A DNA stretch of 52,921 nucleotides, taken from contig PVWI01000004.1 of NCBI GenBank assembly GCA_003003725.1, forward strand, positions 1 through 52,921, read 5' to 3'. Every line of letters begins with the position of its first letter. The first letter of the stretch is position 1. Shown one piece after another: positions 45,102 through 52,921 of this stretch. A program made the translations under genes and the position numbers. Under the pieces are notes generated by a model that did not search any database, was not told where the DNA came from, and worked only from the letters and a program-made list of their open reading frames with translations. Origin of the DNA: a filamentous cyanobacterium Phorm 6. Its GTDB lineage: Bacteria; Cyanobacteriota; Cyanobacteriia; Cyanobacteriales; Microcoleaceae.

Positions 45102-45479
45102 TCAGCTAAACAATCCCCAATTACGCTGTAGAAACCAGGGTGATTGCTTTACATCCCATGTAATAAATTCGATGGGGTCGAAAGACTCTTCGGTAGATTC
45201 CATCTGGATAATCTGCTCTGGAGGTAAGCTGAGCACATGATTCCGGGTGTCGCTTTCATAGTCCCAGAAATGATAGCGATCTAAATTCTCTTTAGTGCGA
45301 CGGCTTGGTCCAAAGTCCATCGGAGCGCACATTCTAATTAACTGCCCTCTATCTTGCTTACTGAAAAATGTAAGCCTCAGCTTTTTCTGAGAGTGGATTC
45401 CTGTGACAAACATTTGATGATCTGAGTGCATGATTCCTTGGCTACTTATGTTGTAAGGCGAAAGCGTGGGTTTTTTCAA
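45102..45479 (-). CDS. Hypothetical protein
   Basis: A 125-residue soluble protein with no known motif. It has an Arg/Lys-rich middle (FFSKQDRGQLIRMCAPMDFG), a YHFWDYES segment, LSLPPEQIIQM, and a C-terminal aromatic stretch FDPIEFITWDV. Codon use and length suggest a real gene. It lies between the nuclease and its inhibitor gene, convergent with the former. The pattern resembles small cyanobacterial hypothetical proteins I cannot name. Confidence 0.55.
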   Translation of the reverse strand: MKKPTLSPYNISSQGIMHSDHQMFVTGIHSQKKLRLTFFSKQDRGQLIRMCAPMDFGPSRRTKENLDRYHFWDYESDTRNHVLSLPPEQIIQMESTEESFDPIEFITWDVKQSPWFLQRNWGLFS

Positions 45480-45837
45480 GTATCGTCTAGGTTTTTCTAA
45501 TCGACCAAAATTGAAGAAAATCTCTCTTTTTTTTAAATTTTAAGTTTTTAACTTTTAGCCATATCCCTACAGATTATATCTGCAATCAACTGAATTTGCT
45601 CTGATGGTAAAAGATACACTTACTGTTTTTAAAAAAGCTCACGAAGCTCCATAACGTAAATTTGGGAAGCTAAAGACTCGTTTCTGGTAGGTGTTCAGTA
45701 TGCCCTTGATACCACACAATACCTAAAAAATACAGTCTGCGACAACTTACGGTACAACACAGTTCCTCTAAGTAGCTGCTGCCCAGTGAAGCTCAAGGCA
45801 TTCATCTGCACGCTAACTGAAAAATAAGGAAAGCAAC
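45480..45837. other. Intergenic stretch, nothing identified
   Basis: This is AT-rich sequence between the hypothetical gene and the NuiA homologue. I see no gene, repeat or clear terminator. Confidence 0.5.
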
Positions 45838-46233
45838 CTAAGTCTCTACCAGTTGTGTTGACAGCCCCATCCAATTACCGCTGGGAGTCACCCCTACAAT
45901 GTAAGCATCGATGTCAGTGCTACCAACTCGGTAAACCTGCAACTGCGATAAGTTTTGCTTCAACACGCTGACTAAATTCTGAAAGCGCTTCACTGTTTCC
46001 CGTTCATCCTCGTCGTGCCAATCTTCTTCTTGGGTGGCGATCGCAAAGAACTCGTCAACCGTCCGCAGTTCTACGGGAGCATCGGGTGGATGTTCGGTGA
46101 GTTCGAGCAGCTTCGTCGGAGTGAGCTGTTCCTGTGTCTGCCAGCTAATAACCTCAAAGGGAGCATCGGATTCGCTGAGGAAGAGTAAGCCTTTGGAAGC
46201 TTGTTTGAGTTGGGTGGCGATCGATTCGGTCAT
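45838..46233 (-). CDS. nuiA: NuiA-like nuclease A inhibitor
   Basis: A 131-residue cytoplasmic inhibitor from the ATG at 46233. It follows Anabaena NuiA in order and length: QLKQASKGLLFLSESDAPFE near the start, then VDEFFAIATQEEDWHDEDE, then FQNLVSVLKQNLSQLQVYRVG, and the C terminus IVGVTPSGNWMGLSTQLVET, which is almost the family consensus. It should bind and block the NucA-like enzyme before export. An earlier Met at 46260 would add nine residues not seen in the family. Confidence 0.92.
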   Translation of the reverse strand: MTESIATQLKQASKGLLFLSESDAPFEVISWQTQEQLTPTKLLELTEHPPDAPVELRTVDEFFAIATQEEDWHDEDERETVKRFQNLVSVLKQNLSQLQVYRVGSTDIDAYIVGVTPSGNWMGLSTQLVET

Positions 46234-46574
46234 GGTGGGGTATAGCCGAGATACGGGCAAAATAAAACACGACGTAAAGTTTTGTAAATATAAGACAAAA
46301 TGACTTGAAGTAGCAAAGCCTGAAATGTTTAGCAGTAAAAGATTTCCGCTTTTGGGGTCTGTACGAAGGCAGAGTATAACTAATACCCTGCCTTCTCAAA
46401 CTTGGTTGAATAGTCAGCCAATTTAGAACATTTTTGTGCTTACAAACTTTCGAGAAAGCTACGTAGGGGCCTATTTGTTACGTTTCTTAATATCCCGTCC
46501 TCGGAATGCAGGTATCTCGGCTGTATGCCATTTAGGCATTATGTAAATTTGTTCAGGTTATTTTATCTGACTTA
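46234..46574. other. Intergenic stretch, nothing identified
   Basis: This is sequence between the NuiA homologue and the next minus-strand gene. It must hold the NuiA promoter, but I cannot fix it. There is no gene or repeat I can support. Confidence 0.45.
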
Positions 46575-46955
46575 TTAACCACAGCTTCCGTCCTCTACAT
46601 AGAATACGCCCCACATATTTAAGGCTCCAACGTCGGCTTGAGAAAATACGAGCGATGTAGCACCAATAATTGCACCACCCAATCCTGCAACTACCCCAAC
46701 AGGAGTAGAACCAGCACCAGTAGCTACTAACCCTGCAACCAGAGACACCAAGCTTAAAGTATCCACAACATTTGCCTTTACGCAAACTGTAGGATGATCA
46801 AAATGCACACCATTAATATCGGCTGGCATCGTAGAACAGGCTTGTTCCCAACTGGCTCCCCAAGGGATATCCCAAAGAACTGCTGAATAACTTCTGGCTT
46901 TTCGACCATTTCCCAGATCAACACATCCATTATCTTTTAAGTCTCCCCAATGCAT
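46575..46955 (-). CDS. Hypothetical protein with a glycine/alanine-rich hydrophobic segment
   Basis: A 126-residue protein. A polar, Trp-containing N-terminal half (YSAVLWDIPWGASWEQACS) is followed by a long Gly/Ala/Val-rich hydrophobic stretch, LSLVSLVAGLVATGAGSTPV and VGVVAGLGGAIIGATSLVFS (about residues 67-106). It ends DGSCG. Cys at 11, 40, 58 and 125 could form disulfides. There is no signal peptide. It might insert into membranes in the manner of some toxins or bacteriocins, but nothing nearby supports that. Confidence 0.5.
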   Translation of the reverse strand: MHWGDLKDNGCVDLGNGRKARSYSAVLWDIPWGASWEQACSTMPADINGVHFDHPTVCVKANVVDTLSLVSLVAGLVATGAGSTPVGVVAGLGGAIIGATSLVFSQADVGALNMWGVFYVEDGSCG

Positions 46956-47530
46956 AGCTGTACTCCATTTAGTAGCGTGTTAATAAGACTGTACGGAATT
47001 TTTCTATTCAAACCGGAAATTGCAGAAAAATCATAAATCATTACAACTCGCAACAAAGTGAGATGATTCACAATAACGGGTAGATATAGTGACTTGCAAT
47101 ACTAATCTGCTACAGCTAACAGGTTCCTGTGGTGTTCATAAGTAGCTTTTGGCAAACTTGAATCTTAGTGACAAGAAAGCGGGCATTGTTCTCTTTCTTA
47201 GTGGGGAATTGGCGACAATCAGAGTAGAATAGCGCCCCTAATTTACTCACACTTGGTCAAGCATACCGCACGACTTCATCCGCTTGAGCCTGTGCTATTG
47301 GACAATAAGCCTCAGTGTACGGGCTGGCATAGCGGATTGCTGGGTTACAACTTCGTTTGGATGCGATCGCTCTGAAACTCCTGAAACTCCTGAAACTCCT
47401 GAAAGTGTTTGTGGTAATGACGCTGGGTGAGTTGTGGTGTGTAGAGGCGATCGGTCAGTCATGTGAGGAACAAGAAATGTGGGACAGTCCAACTTTTCTG
47501 TTAGCTGTCCTCTACTTCTCAAATAAACTG
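46956..47530. repeat. Intergenic stretch with a 9-bp tandem repeat
   Basis: I support no gene here. CTGAAACTC is repeated about 3.8 times at 47372-47405. Short frames on either strand over the repeat encode only periodic peptides (LLK or SGV units) and are not credible. Confidence 0.55.
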
Positions 47531-48652
47531 CTAGACCACACTAATTGTTTGACCGTTGGTGAGACGGCTGAAGTCATACTTTGTGTTACCAGCTATGAGT
47601 TCTTCAAACCCAGATGTATTCATAATAATGCTACCCTTGGTGAAGTTGACTCCTGTTGCGGATATTCCAACGGTATAACTTCCTGACGTTAACTCCAGTG
47701 CGTCTTTACCGTTTCCGCCATCGAAACTACCGCTACCAAAACCCTTGAGATAGTCTTTACCATTTCCCAATAACACACTACCACTGCCACTAAAGCCTCC
47801 ATCGGCAATGAGAGAGTCTTCGCCATTTCCAGTATCTATCGTGCCGTTGTTGTAGATGCCGTAGTTGTTGCTAGTGCCAATGATTATGTCGTTACCAGCA
47901 CCAGTATCGATGGTGCCGTCGTTGTAGATGCCGTAGCCACCTCCGGTAGTGCTAGTGCCAGTGATTATATCGCTACCATCGCCAGTATTGATGGTGCCAG
48001 TGTTGTAGATGCCGTAGTTGTTGCTAGTGCCAGTGATTATGTCGCTGCCAGTGCCGGTATTGATAATGCCTCTACTGTTGTAGATCCCAACGCTACCCAA
48101 ATCACCAATACCACCTGTGCTATTGATTATGTCATTACCATCGCCAGTATTGATGCTGCCGGAGTTGTAGATGCCATTGCCGCCAATACCGTTAGCAACA
48201 GTGATTGTGTCGTTATCATCGCCAGTATTTATGTTGCCACCATCGTTATAGATGCCGACGCCATTGCCATTGCCAGTGATAGTGATTATGTCTCTGCCAG
48301 TGCCGGTATTGATGGTGCCGGAGTTGTAGATGCCGAAGGAGCCAGTAGCAGTGATTCTGTCACTGCCAGTGCCAGTATCGATGATAGCGTTTGTGCCAAA
48401 GTTGAAGATGCCTGCAAAGTTGAAGATGCCACCGCCCCCGACAGAGGTGCTAGTGCCAGTGATTATATCGCTACCATCGCCAGTATTAATGGTGCCGGAG
48501 TTGTAAATACCGGTATTGGTGCTAGTGCCAGTGAGTATGTCGCTGCCAGCAAGAGCATTAGCCATGCCAGTATTGAGTATTTCCTCTACCCCAGACGCTG
48601 GGACAATATCAGCATGGTCAGTAAACGTTAGACTTGAAAGTTCGATCGCCAT
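47531..48652 (-). CDS. RTX/hemolysin-like Gly/Asp/Asn repeat protein
   Basis: A 373-residue protein built from about nine units of 30-40 residues with the pattern GIYN(S/N/D)GTI(N/D)TG then DG(S/N)DIITGTS. The G-x-G-x-D-x-I core resembles the calcium-binding RTX nonapeptide and predicts a beta-roll or beta-solenoid. The N terminus MAIELSSLTFTDHADI has no signal peptide, as usual for type I-secreted RTX proteins. The last 60 residues (FEELIAGNTKYDFSRLTNGQ) may be the secretion tail. Highly repetitive DNA makes unit number variable. Substrate or role unknown. Confidence 0.75.
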   Translation of the reverse strand: MAIELSSLTFTDHADIVPASGVEEILNTGMANALAGSDILTGTSTNTGIYNSGTINTGDGSDIITGTSTSVGGGGIFNFAGIFNFGTNAIIDTGTGSDRITATGSFGIYNSGTINTGTGRDIITITGNGNGVGIYNDGGNINTGDDNDTITVANGIGGNGIYNSGSINTGDGNDIINSTGGIGDLGSVGIYNSRGIINTGTGSDIITGTSNNYGIYNTGTINTGDGSDIITGTSTTGGGYGIYNDGTIDTGAGNDIIIGTSNNYGIYNNGTIDTGNGEDSLIADGGFSGSGSVLLGNGKDYLKGFGSGSFDGGNGKDALELTSGSYTVGISATGVNFTKGSIIMNTSGFEELIAGNTKYDFSRLTNGQTISVV

Positions 48653-48888
48653 AGGAAAACCTCGGTATTTAAGAGAAAAATGAAAAAATGTTAGATGTTA
48701 TCCCTTATATTTGTAACCCAAGCTACAATACTTTATTCTCTAGTGTTTTATTTCTTAACACAGTCATAGCTATTTTGATGAGACAGCTAGCTTATTGTGG
48801 TTTTGTTTCATAATAAAATTCAATAATTGACAACTTAGTTAAAACAGCAATTTGGTCAGCAGGTTCTCAAGTAAGCTATCGATCGCTT

Positions 48889-49251
48889 TCACTCTCTTTC
48901 AACTTCAGCCACCAACTCATAAACCCTCAAACTGGGATGTTCGCCAAGTAGCCGCCAACCATATCCTTCAACGCTTGGGGTGGGTCGCGCTCCTTGGCGG
49001 TACAGGAATATTGGCTCGTTTCTCATCAATGCGGTGAATATCTCCTGTTCCCTATCCTGACCATTATCCCAAATCAGATGAGCTTTACCAAAATACCCAA
49101 CACCCATCAAACTAGCAAAGAGCCATTCCATCAGAGCTTGCTGCTGTTCGTCGGTAAGTGTGGATTGACCGTAGCTGTCGATTGCGGGTGACTGAGATTT
49201 GGGTTTGAGAGAGGCGATGAGGGCGCTAGCAAGGTTGAGGTACTTTTTCAT
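48889..49251 (-). CDS. Hypothetical protein
   Basis: A 120-residue soluble protein. It has a basic N terminus (MKKYLNLASALIASLKPKSQ), a central helix LTDEQQQALMEWLFASLMG and a C-terminal FLYRQGARPTPSVEGYGWRL. No family is recognised. Convincing codon use and a clean start support it. Isolated between intergenic stretches. Confidence 0.5.
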   Translation of the reverse strand: MKKYLNLASALIASLKPKSQSPAIDSYGQSTLTDEQQQALMEWLFASLMGVGYFGKAHLIWDNGQDREQEIFTALMRNEPIFLYRQGARPTPSVEGYGWRLLGEHPSLRVYELVAEVERE

Positions 49252-49492
49252 TGGTGAATGGAGATATACTGCTTCTTAGTATGCAATAGTGCGGCGACAC
49301 CGTTGTAAGACTTGCAACATATACCACACTTTCAAATTTTCATTTCTTCTTTAGGGTGCGGAGGGTTAAGGAAACAAACTCAACACTCATGATTGTTGCT
49401 TTCTGGAGGCTAGAATTGGCATAACAACTGGTTCAACTTTCCGATGATTCTGCCTCATACTGCACCAAAATAAAATCATAATCTTGATATTT

Positions 49493-50266
49493 TCAACAAT
49501 TTAATAATTTGTCATTCACCCAAGCCATATCCGATTCTGACAAAGCGGGAATTGGGGGGCGACTGTAATCAATTCTTAAGTCATAGCTCCCCCGATCGTA
49601 AATCTCGTCTAGCAATGACTTTAGATCGATCGTTGGTTCTGGTTCACTAGCTTTTAACGGCACGGGAAATTCAGGAATTCTCTCCTGCAAATTAAAGCTA
49701 TAAAGTTGAGCTTTTGGACGAGTTTCGCTATGACTCACCACGATTCGGTAGTGGCTTTGCTCAAAATCTCCGACCATTTCCATCGATTTCCCTTGGCGCA
49801 ACAAATCGATTTCAACAAAGTGAGTTGCGCTACCCAAAATCTTTAACCGCTTTGTTTCGTATTGCAACCGCCCGATTCCTACCTGTTTATTTTTGGGAGA
49901 AAGCACCTCAATGATGGTCACAACTTCCTCAGTTTCCACGGCATGAATTTCTAGGTATGCTTCTGTCAAAGTCTCTGGTATTGGTAGCAATACTTCTGTA
50001 GGCTGCGTTTTTACAGCAACCACAAGATTGGATGCCGGAGATTGCGCTCCTGATGGTGAACTTTGTACTGAGATATCCGGTACACCCACCAGCAAAGTCA
50101 TATCTTCGTTCACCCCGTATATGCGCTCTTCAATGGCGACAATGTACTTCGGGCGCAGCTTAGGGCCGAGGTCATTGGCGATCGCGGTAATTAACCGATG
50201 GTGGATTCCCGCCCAAAGGGAAGGATGCTCTAAATAGGGATTCATACCCGGAAAGGGATTAGTCAT
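49493..50266 (-). CDS. DUF4058 family protein
   Basis: A 257-residue protein with the DUF4058 opening MTNPFPGMNPYLEHPSLWAG, IHHRLITAIANDLGPKLRP, then ERIYGVNEDM and EVVTIIEVLSPKNK. This family is abundant in cyanobacteria, has no known function, and contains an E...SPxNK motif reminiscent of restriction-endonuclease-like folds. Stands alone, with 240-280 nt of non-coding DNA on each side. Confidence 0.9.
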   Translation of the reverse strand: MTNPFPGMNPYLEHPSLWAGIHHRLITAIANDLGPKLRPKYIVAIEERIYGVNEDMTLLVGVPDISVQSSPSGAQSPASNLVVAVKTQPTEVLLPIPETLTEAYLEIHAVETEEVVTIIEVLSPKNKQVGIGRLQYETKRLKILGSATHFVEIDLLRQGKSMEMVGDFEQSHYRIVVSHSETRPKAQLYSFNLQERIPEFPVPLKASEPEPTIDLKSLLDEIYDRGSYDLRIDYSRPPIPALSESDMAWVNDKLLNC

Positions 50267-50470
50267 AAAAAAAACTCTTATTCGTGCTGATGCAATTATA
50301 CCAAATGCTTACAGGTTTGTTCATCCAGAAATCCAACAAAATCAGCAATTACGGAATTACTCAATAATTAATCCTGCTTTTTTGAAGCCGGAAACTGAAA
50401 GTTTTAGCACTCGTTCGACTCTTAAACTTTTTCATTTTAATGTACTTTTACTTTACAAAAATTTGTCAAA

Positions 50471-50501
50471 TTGACAGCACGAAAATCAAGCTAAAACTAT
50501 T
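50471..50501 (+). promoter_or_regulatory. Possible promoter upstream of 50547
   Basis: A perfect -35 hexamer TTGACA at 50471-50476 is followed, 15-19 nt later, by TAAAAC/ACTATT as a poor -10. It lies 70 nt before the start of the hypothetical gene. Only suggestive. Confidence 0.3.
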
Positions 50502-50546
50502 TTTTATGTGATAAAATAATTCCATACAGCTATTGAATTACAACCC

Positions 50547-51059
50547 ATGCTCACAGCATCTTTAGCGGCTAAGTTGATTCGGCAAATCCTAGTCGATTAC
50601 AACTTCTGGCCGACTTCTGAATCTGATTCACCTTTGAGGATTACGCGATCGACAACTGTCTTAACCGATGCAGCTATTCTCTCTCGCGATGCTTCTATGC
50701 GGAGAGCTGCGGTAGGTGACATAACCCCACCTTACAAAGCTCCTAACCGCAGGATTGAATACAAGACACTCGACCAAACCTTTAAGCCTTTGGTAGCTTC
50801 AGCTTTGCTCACAGTGCAGACAATAGCTCAGTCAGTGCAAGATGGGACGAATGGGTTGGAGATGCTGGAAATCCCGATCGAACAATCGGAATTTCTGGTA
50901 CAACTTTACAGTGCTTTCAAACAACTAGCAAACCACCAAGTCTGCTACGTCATAGATGGTGATGCGGATAGCTCGGACGTTTACACTGGGCTATTTATTA
51001 CCGGAGAAAGCATTGATGGTCAAGTAATTATTGCTCAAACTCTTCTCATTCAAACTTGA
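50547..51059 (+). CDS. Hypothetical protein
   Basis: A 170-residue soluble protein without known motifs. It has helical segments at the N terminus (TASLAAKLIRQILVDYNFWP) and in the middle (LVASALLTVQTIAQSVQDG), and a beta-rich end (CYVIDGDADSSDVYTGLFIT). It is followed after 90 nt by the collagen-like gene on the same strand and may be co-expressed. Confidence 0.55.
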   Translation: MLTASLAAKLIRQILVDYNFWPTSESDSPLRITRSTTVLTDAAILSRDASMRRAAVGDITPPYKAPNRRIEYKTLDQTFKPLVASALLTVQTIAQSVQDGTNGLEMLEIPIEQSEFLVQLYSAFKQLANHQVCYVIDGDADSSDVYTGLFITGESIDGQVIIAQTLLIQT

Positions 51060-51149
51060 TGATTTGATTTAATCCTGCTTGGCTAATACTAGCTAAGTAG
51101 GATTAAATATTTGGTACGTTGATAATACAAATCAAGGACAGTCAAACAA

Positions 51150-52403
51150 ATGCCGATAAGAATTATCTCACCAGTTTCAGGAGAAATTGTCCAAGCAAAC
51201 ACAGTTCCCAACACTGTGACAGTCAAGGCGATCGCCGATAGTAACTTAAATACTGACGTTCGCTTTAAACTCAATGGGACGATCGTAGGAATTGATAGAT
51301 CAGCTACTTCGATAACTGTTAATGGATTTGTAGAATATCAATATCAATTTAATATTCCAATCCCCGCAGCCGGCATTCATTCGATCGAAGCTGAAGATAT
51401 CAACCAGTCAACGGTTCCGGTAACAGTTCGATCGACTGACTCAATAAGTTTTGAACTCAAACTTAACGAACCCAAAATAACTCTCACTGAAACTACGACA
51501 ACTTTAACCAAATTGGTTACTGCCACCATCGTCAACCGACCAACCGGAGCTTTAGTCAGATTTAGTCTCAATGGCACAGTTCTCAAAGAAGATAGCACCA
51601 GTCCATTCAATGTTTCTGTTTCTTCACCTGGTGAACTAAAAGCTGAATTGGTTGTTGCTGGTAATGTAGTTGAAGTTGCTACTGCTACTCTTCAAATCTC
51701 AGACATTCCCACTCCTACTCCTACTCCTACTCCTACAGGTCCTAAAGGTGATAAAGGTGAACCAGGAATTCAAGGTATTCAGGGTATTCAGGGTATTCAG
51801 GGTATTCAGGGTATTCAGGGTGAACGTGGTGAACGTGGCGAACCAGGAGCGCAAGGAATTCAGGGTGAACGTGGTGCGATCGGACTTACTGGTGCAACTG
51901 GCGCAACAGGTGAGCGTGGTTTACCCGGTGAGCGTGGAGTTCAAGGTGCAGCGGGTGCAGCAGGCATTAATGGAATTCCCGGCGCGATCGGACTAACTGG
52001 AGCACAGGGAGCAACCGGACTAACTGGAGCAACTGGAGCAACTGGAGCGCCGGGAGTTTCTGCTCCTGGTCCGAAATGTCATGTAATGACTATTACTCAC
52101 ACTTACAACGGAAACAATTTACTGCAAATTTCTACAGCAAATATTCCATCTTGGAAATATCTAGGATTTACAGCAACTTGTCACATGAGCGGACCAAGTA
52201 ACAATTGGGTAATTCCTCCAGGTGGATTTGCGAACGGTACACCACCAATCCCAGGTAATCCAAATCAGGTACAAACGGTAAACTCATCTGATTACAGTTT
52301 GTCCGCAGGCAGTTCGGCAATCCAAATAAATTTCAAAGCTGGTGCATTTAATATTGGTGCAGTCATGACTTTCAAAATTATGATTTGGTATGATTTGGCA
52401 TAG
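51150..52403 (+). CDS. Collagen-like repeat protein with beta-rich flanking domains
   Basis: A 417-residue protein. Two Ig-like beta domains (about 1-95 and 105-185), a Pro-Thr hinge (187-196), about 35 Gly-X-Y triplets (197-302), then a beta-rich C-terminal domain (about 308-417). The triplets include five successive GIQ encoded by a perfect 9-bp tandem GGTATTCAG at 51774-51818. Such architecture occurs in surface fibres and phage tail fibres. There is no signal peptide, so a particle-associated or unusually exported protein is likely. No phage structural genes are nearby to decide. Confidence 0.75.
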   Translation: MPIRIISPVSGEIVQANTVPNTVTVKAIADSNLNTDVRFKLNGTIVGIDRSATSITVNGFVEYQYQFNIPIPAAGIHSIEAEDINQSTVPVTVRSTDSISFELKLNEPKITLTETTTTLTKLVTATIVNRPTGALVRFSLNGTVLKEDSTSPFNVSVSSPGELKAELVVAGNVVEVATATLQISDIPTPTPTPTPTGPKGDKGEPGIQGIQGIQGIQGIQGIQGERGERGEPGAQGIQGERGAIGLTGATGATGERGLPGERGVQGAAGAAGINGIPGAIGLTGAQGATGLTGATGATGAPGVSAPGPKCHVMTITHTYNGNNLLQISTANIPSWKYLGFTATCHMSGPSNNWVIPPGGFANGTPPIPGNPNQVQTVNSSDYSLSAGSSAIQINFKAGAFNIGAVMTFKIMIWYDLA

Positions 52404-52460
52404 TAAAATTTGCCAAATGATTCCAATTTGGCTGTCAATGTTCAAGAAAAGGACAATTAA

Positions 52461-52850
52461 ATGCTGCCACAATTAGCTAACACTTACAGTCCCACAAAAA
52501 CTTACCCAAACTCTCAATGGTTGGCAAGTCCGAAATTTGATGGAGTTCGATGTTTGTATTCTCCCGCTCGTGGATTGATGAGTCGAAGCGGGAAAAGTAA
52601 ATATACGGGATTGGAAGCGATCGAACAAATTTGTCTTTTGCTTTGTCAACAGAACAATCTCACATTTTTGGATGGTGAACTCTACATCCCTGGAGAAAAA
52701 TTTGATGTGATTTCGGGAATTGTTCGCAAAGTGCGTTCGCCCGACATGAATCAAAAAAACCGGGTTGAACTTCATGTGTTTGCTTGTGGATTTGCATCAG
52801 GCAACGTAACCGCTACATCAATGGTCAACTCACTCAATCAAATGTTATAG
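52461..52850 (+). pseudogene. Truncated ATP-dependent polynucleotide ligase
   Basis: A 129-residue frame with ligase motif I ASPKFDGVR (adenylated Lys25, Asp27, Gly28) and a motif III-like TFLDGELYIPG. Normal small ATP-dependent ligases exceed 250 residues and need motifs IV-VI. Here the family resemblance ends near VELHVFACG and the frame stops at 52850 after an unrelated tail. It is probably a 3'-damaged gene, although it lies near the window end and an alternative short form cannot be excluded. Confidence 0.65.
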
Positions 52851-52921
52851 TCATTTCAAATAAGTATGAGACACTCTTCATGCACAATAAGCACGAATAA
52901 CTTCATCAAGAGATGTGCCAG

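Noticed and set aside
47357-47686. Plus-strand frame starting with repeated Leu-Leu-Lys units
   Set aside because: Its start is a 9-bp tandem repeat and its end runs antisense through the RTX-like gene.

Overview
The window looks like DNA from a filamentous cyanobacterium. HIP1-type GCGATCGC palindromes occur throughout. Several families are typical of cyanobacteria: a TIGR03985-like WYL regulator, a NucA/NuiA nuclease-inhibitor pair, a DUF4058 protein and heptanucleotide intergenic repeats. Oscillatoriales (Microcoleus/Oscillatoria-like) is my guess and is not proven by the sequence. A ParA/ribbon-helix-helix partition pair with iterated sites leaves open a plasmid or a chromosomal island.

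Layout. (1) 62-5265, minus strand: a type III-like restriction-modification pair (res, mod). (2) 5.3-9.6 kb: an eroded stretch with short hypothetical genes, a YjzC-like gene, a nucleotidyltransferase-like gene, two or three decayed genes and repeat structures. (3) 9699-15243, plus strand: a compact run of eight genes with gaps of 40 nt or less. It codes for a NYN/LabA-like nuclease, a small coiled-coil/membrane protein, a ubiquitin-like protein, an E2-like protein, a JAB-E1 fusion, a reverse transcriptase, Cas1 and Cas2. RT and Cas1 are split at an A9 tract and look like a former (or slippage-restored) RT-Cas1 fusion. (4) 15.2-16.9 kb: leader plus CRISPR array 1 (18 repeats). (5) 16.9-18.7 kb: two unrecognised envelope proteins, minus strand. 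(6) 18960-30039: a type III-B effector locus. It has a tandem Csx3-AAA protein (minus) divergent from a WYL regulator, an HD phosphohydrolase, a two-helix TM-SAVED protein, Cas10 without an HD nuclease domain but with an intact GGDD, Cmr3, Cmr4, a Cmr5-like protein, and a large Cmr6 that seems to carry a second Cmr1-like RAMP domain. (7) 30.0-32.6 kb: a duplicated leader plus array 2 (30 repeats, drifting at the distal end). (8) 32960-40685: type I R-M (hsdM, hsdS, hsdR) plus a YgjP-like metallopeptidase. (9) 40.7-42.6 kb: a MITE-like element, a dispersed repeat, a 5'-truncated cas2 and CRISPR array 3 (17 repeats of a different sequence). (10) 42.7-44.1 kb: partition genes and iterons. (11) 44.1-52.9 kb: NucA-like nuclease, NuiA inhibitor, hypotheticals, an RTX/hemolysin-like repeat protein, DUF4058, a collagen-like protein and a truncated ATP-dependent ligase.

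How the parts may work together. Cas10/Cmr, guided by crRNAs from arrays 1 and 2, should recognise RNA. Without an HD nuclease its main output would be cyclic oligoadenylate from the GGDD palm domain. The TM-SAVED protein is the obvious candidate membrane effector and the Csx3 domains the candidate off-switch. Six spacers in arrays 1 and 2 translate, on the strand the crRNA would bind, into RTX-like Gly/Asp-rich peptides. That fits selection of spacers antisense to mRNA and uptake through RT-Cas1. The most novel feature is the ubiquitin-like conjugation cassette transcribed into RT-cas1-cas2. Together with the SAVED protein it recalls type II CBASS, with Cas10 in place of the CD-NTase. Any functional link is inference. 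No cas6 and no separate cmr1 were found.
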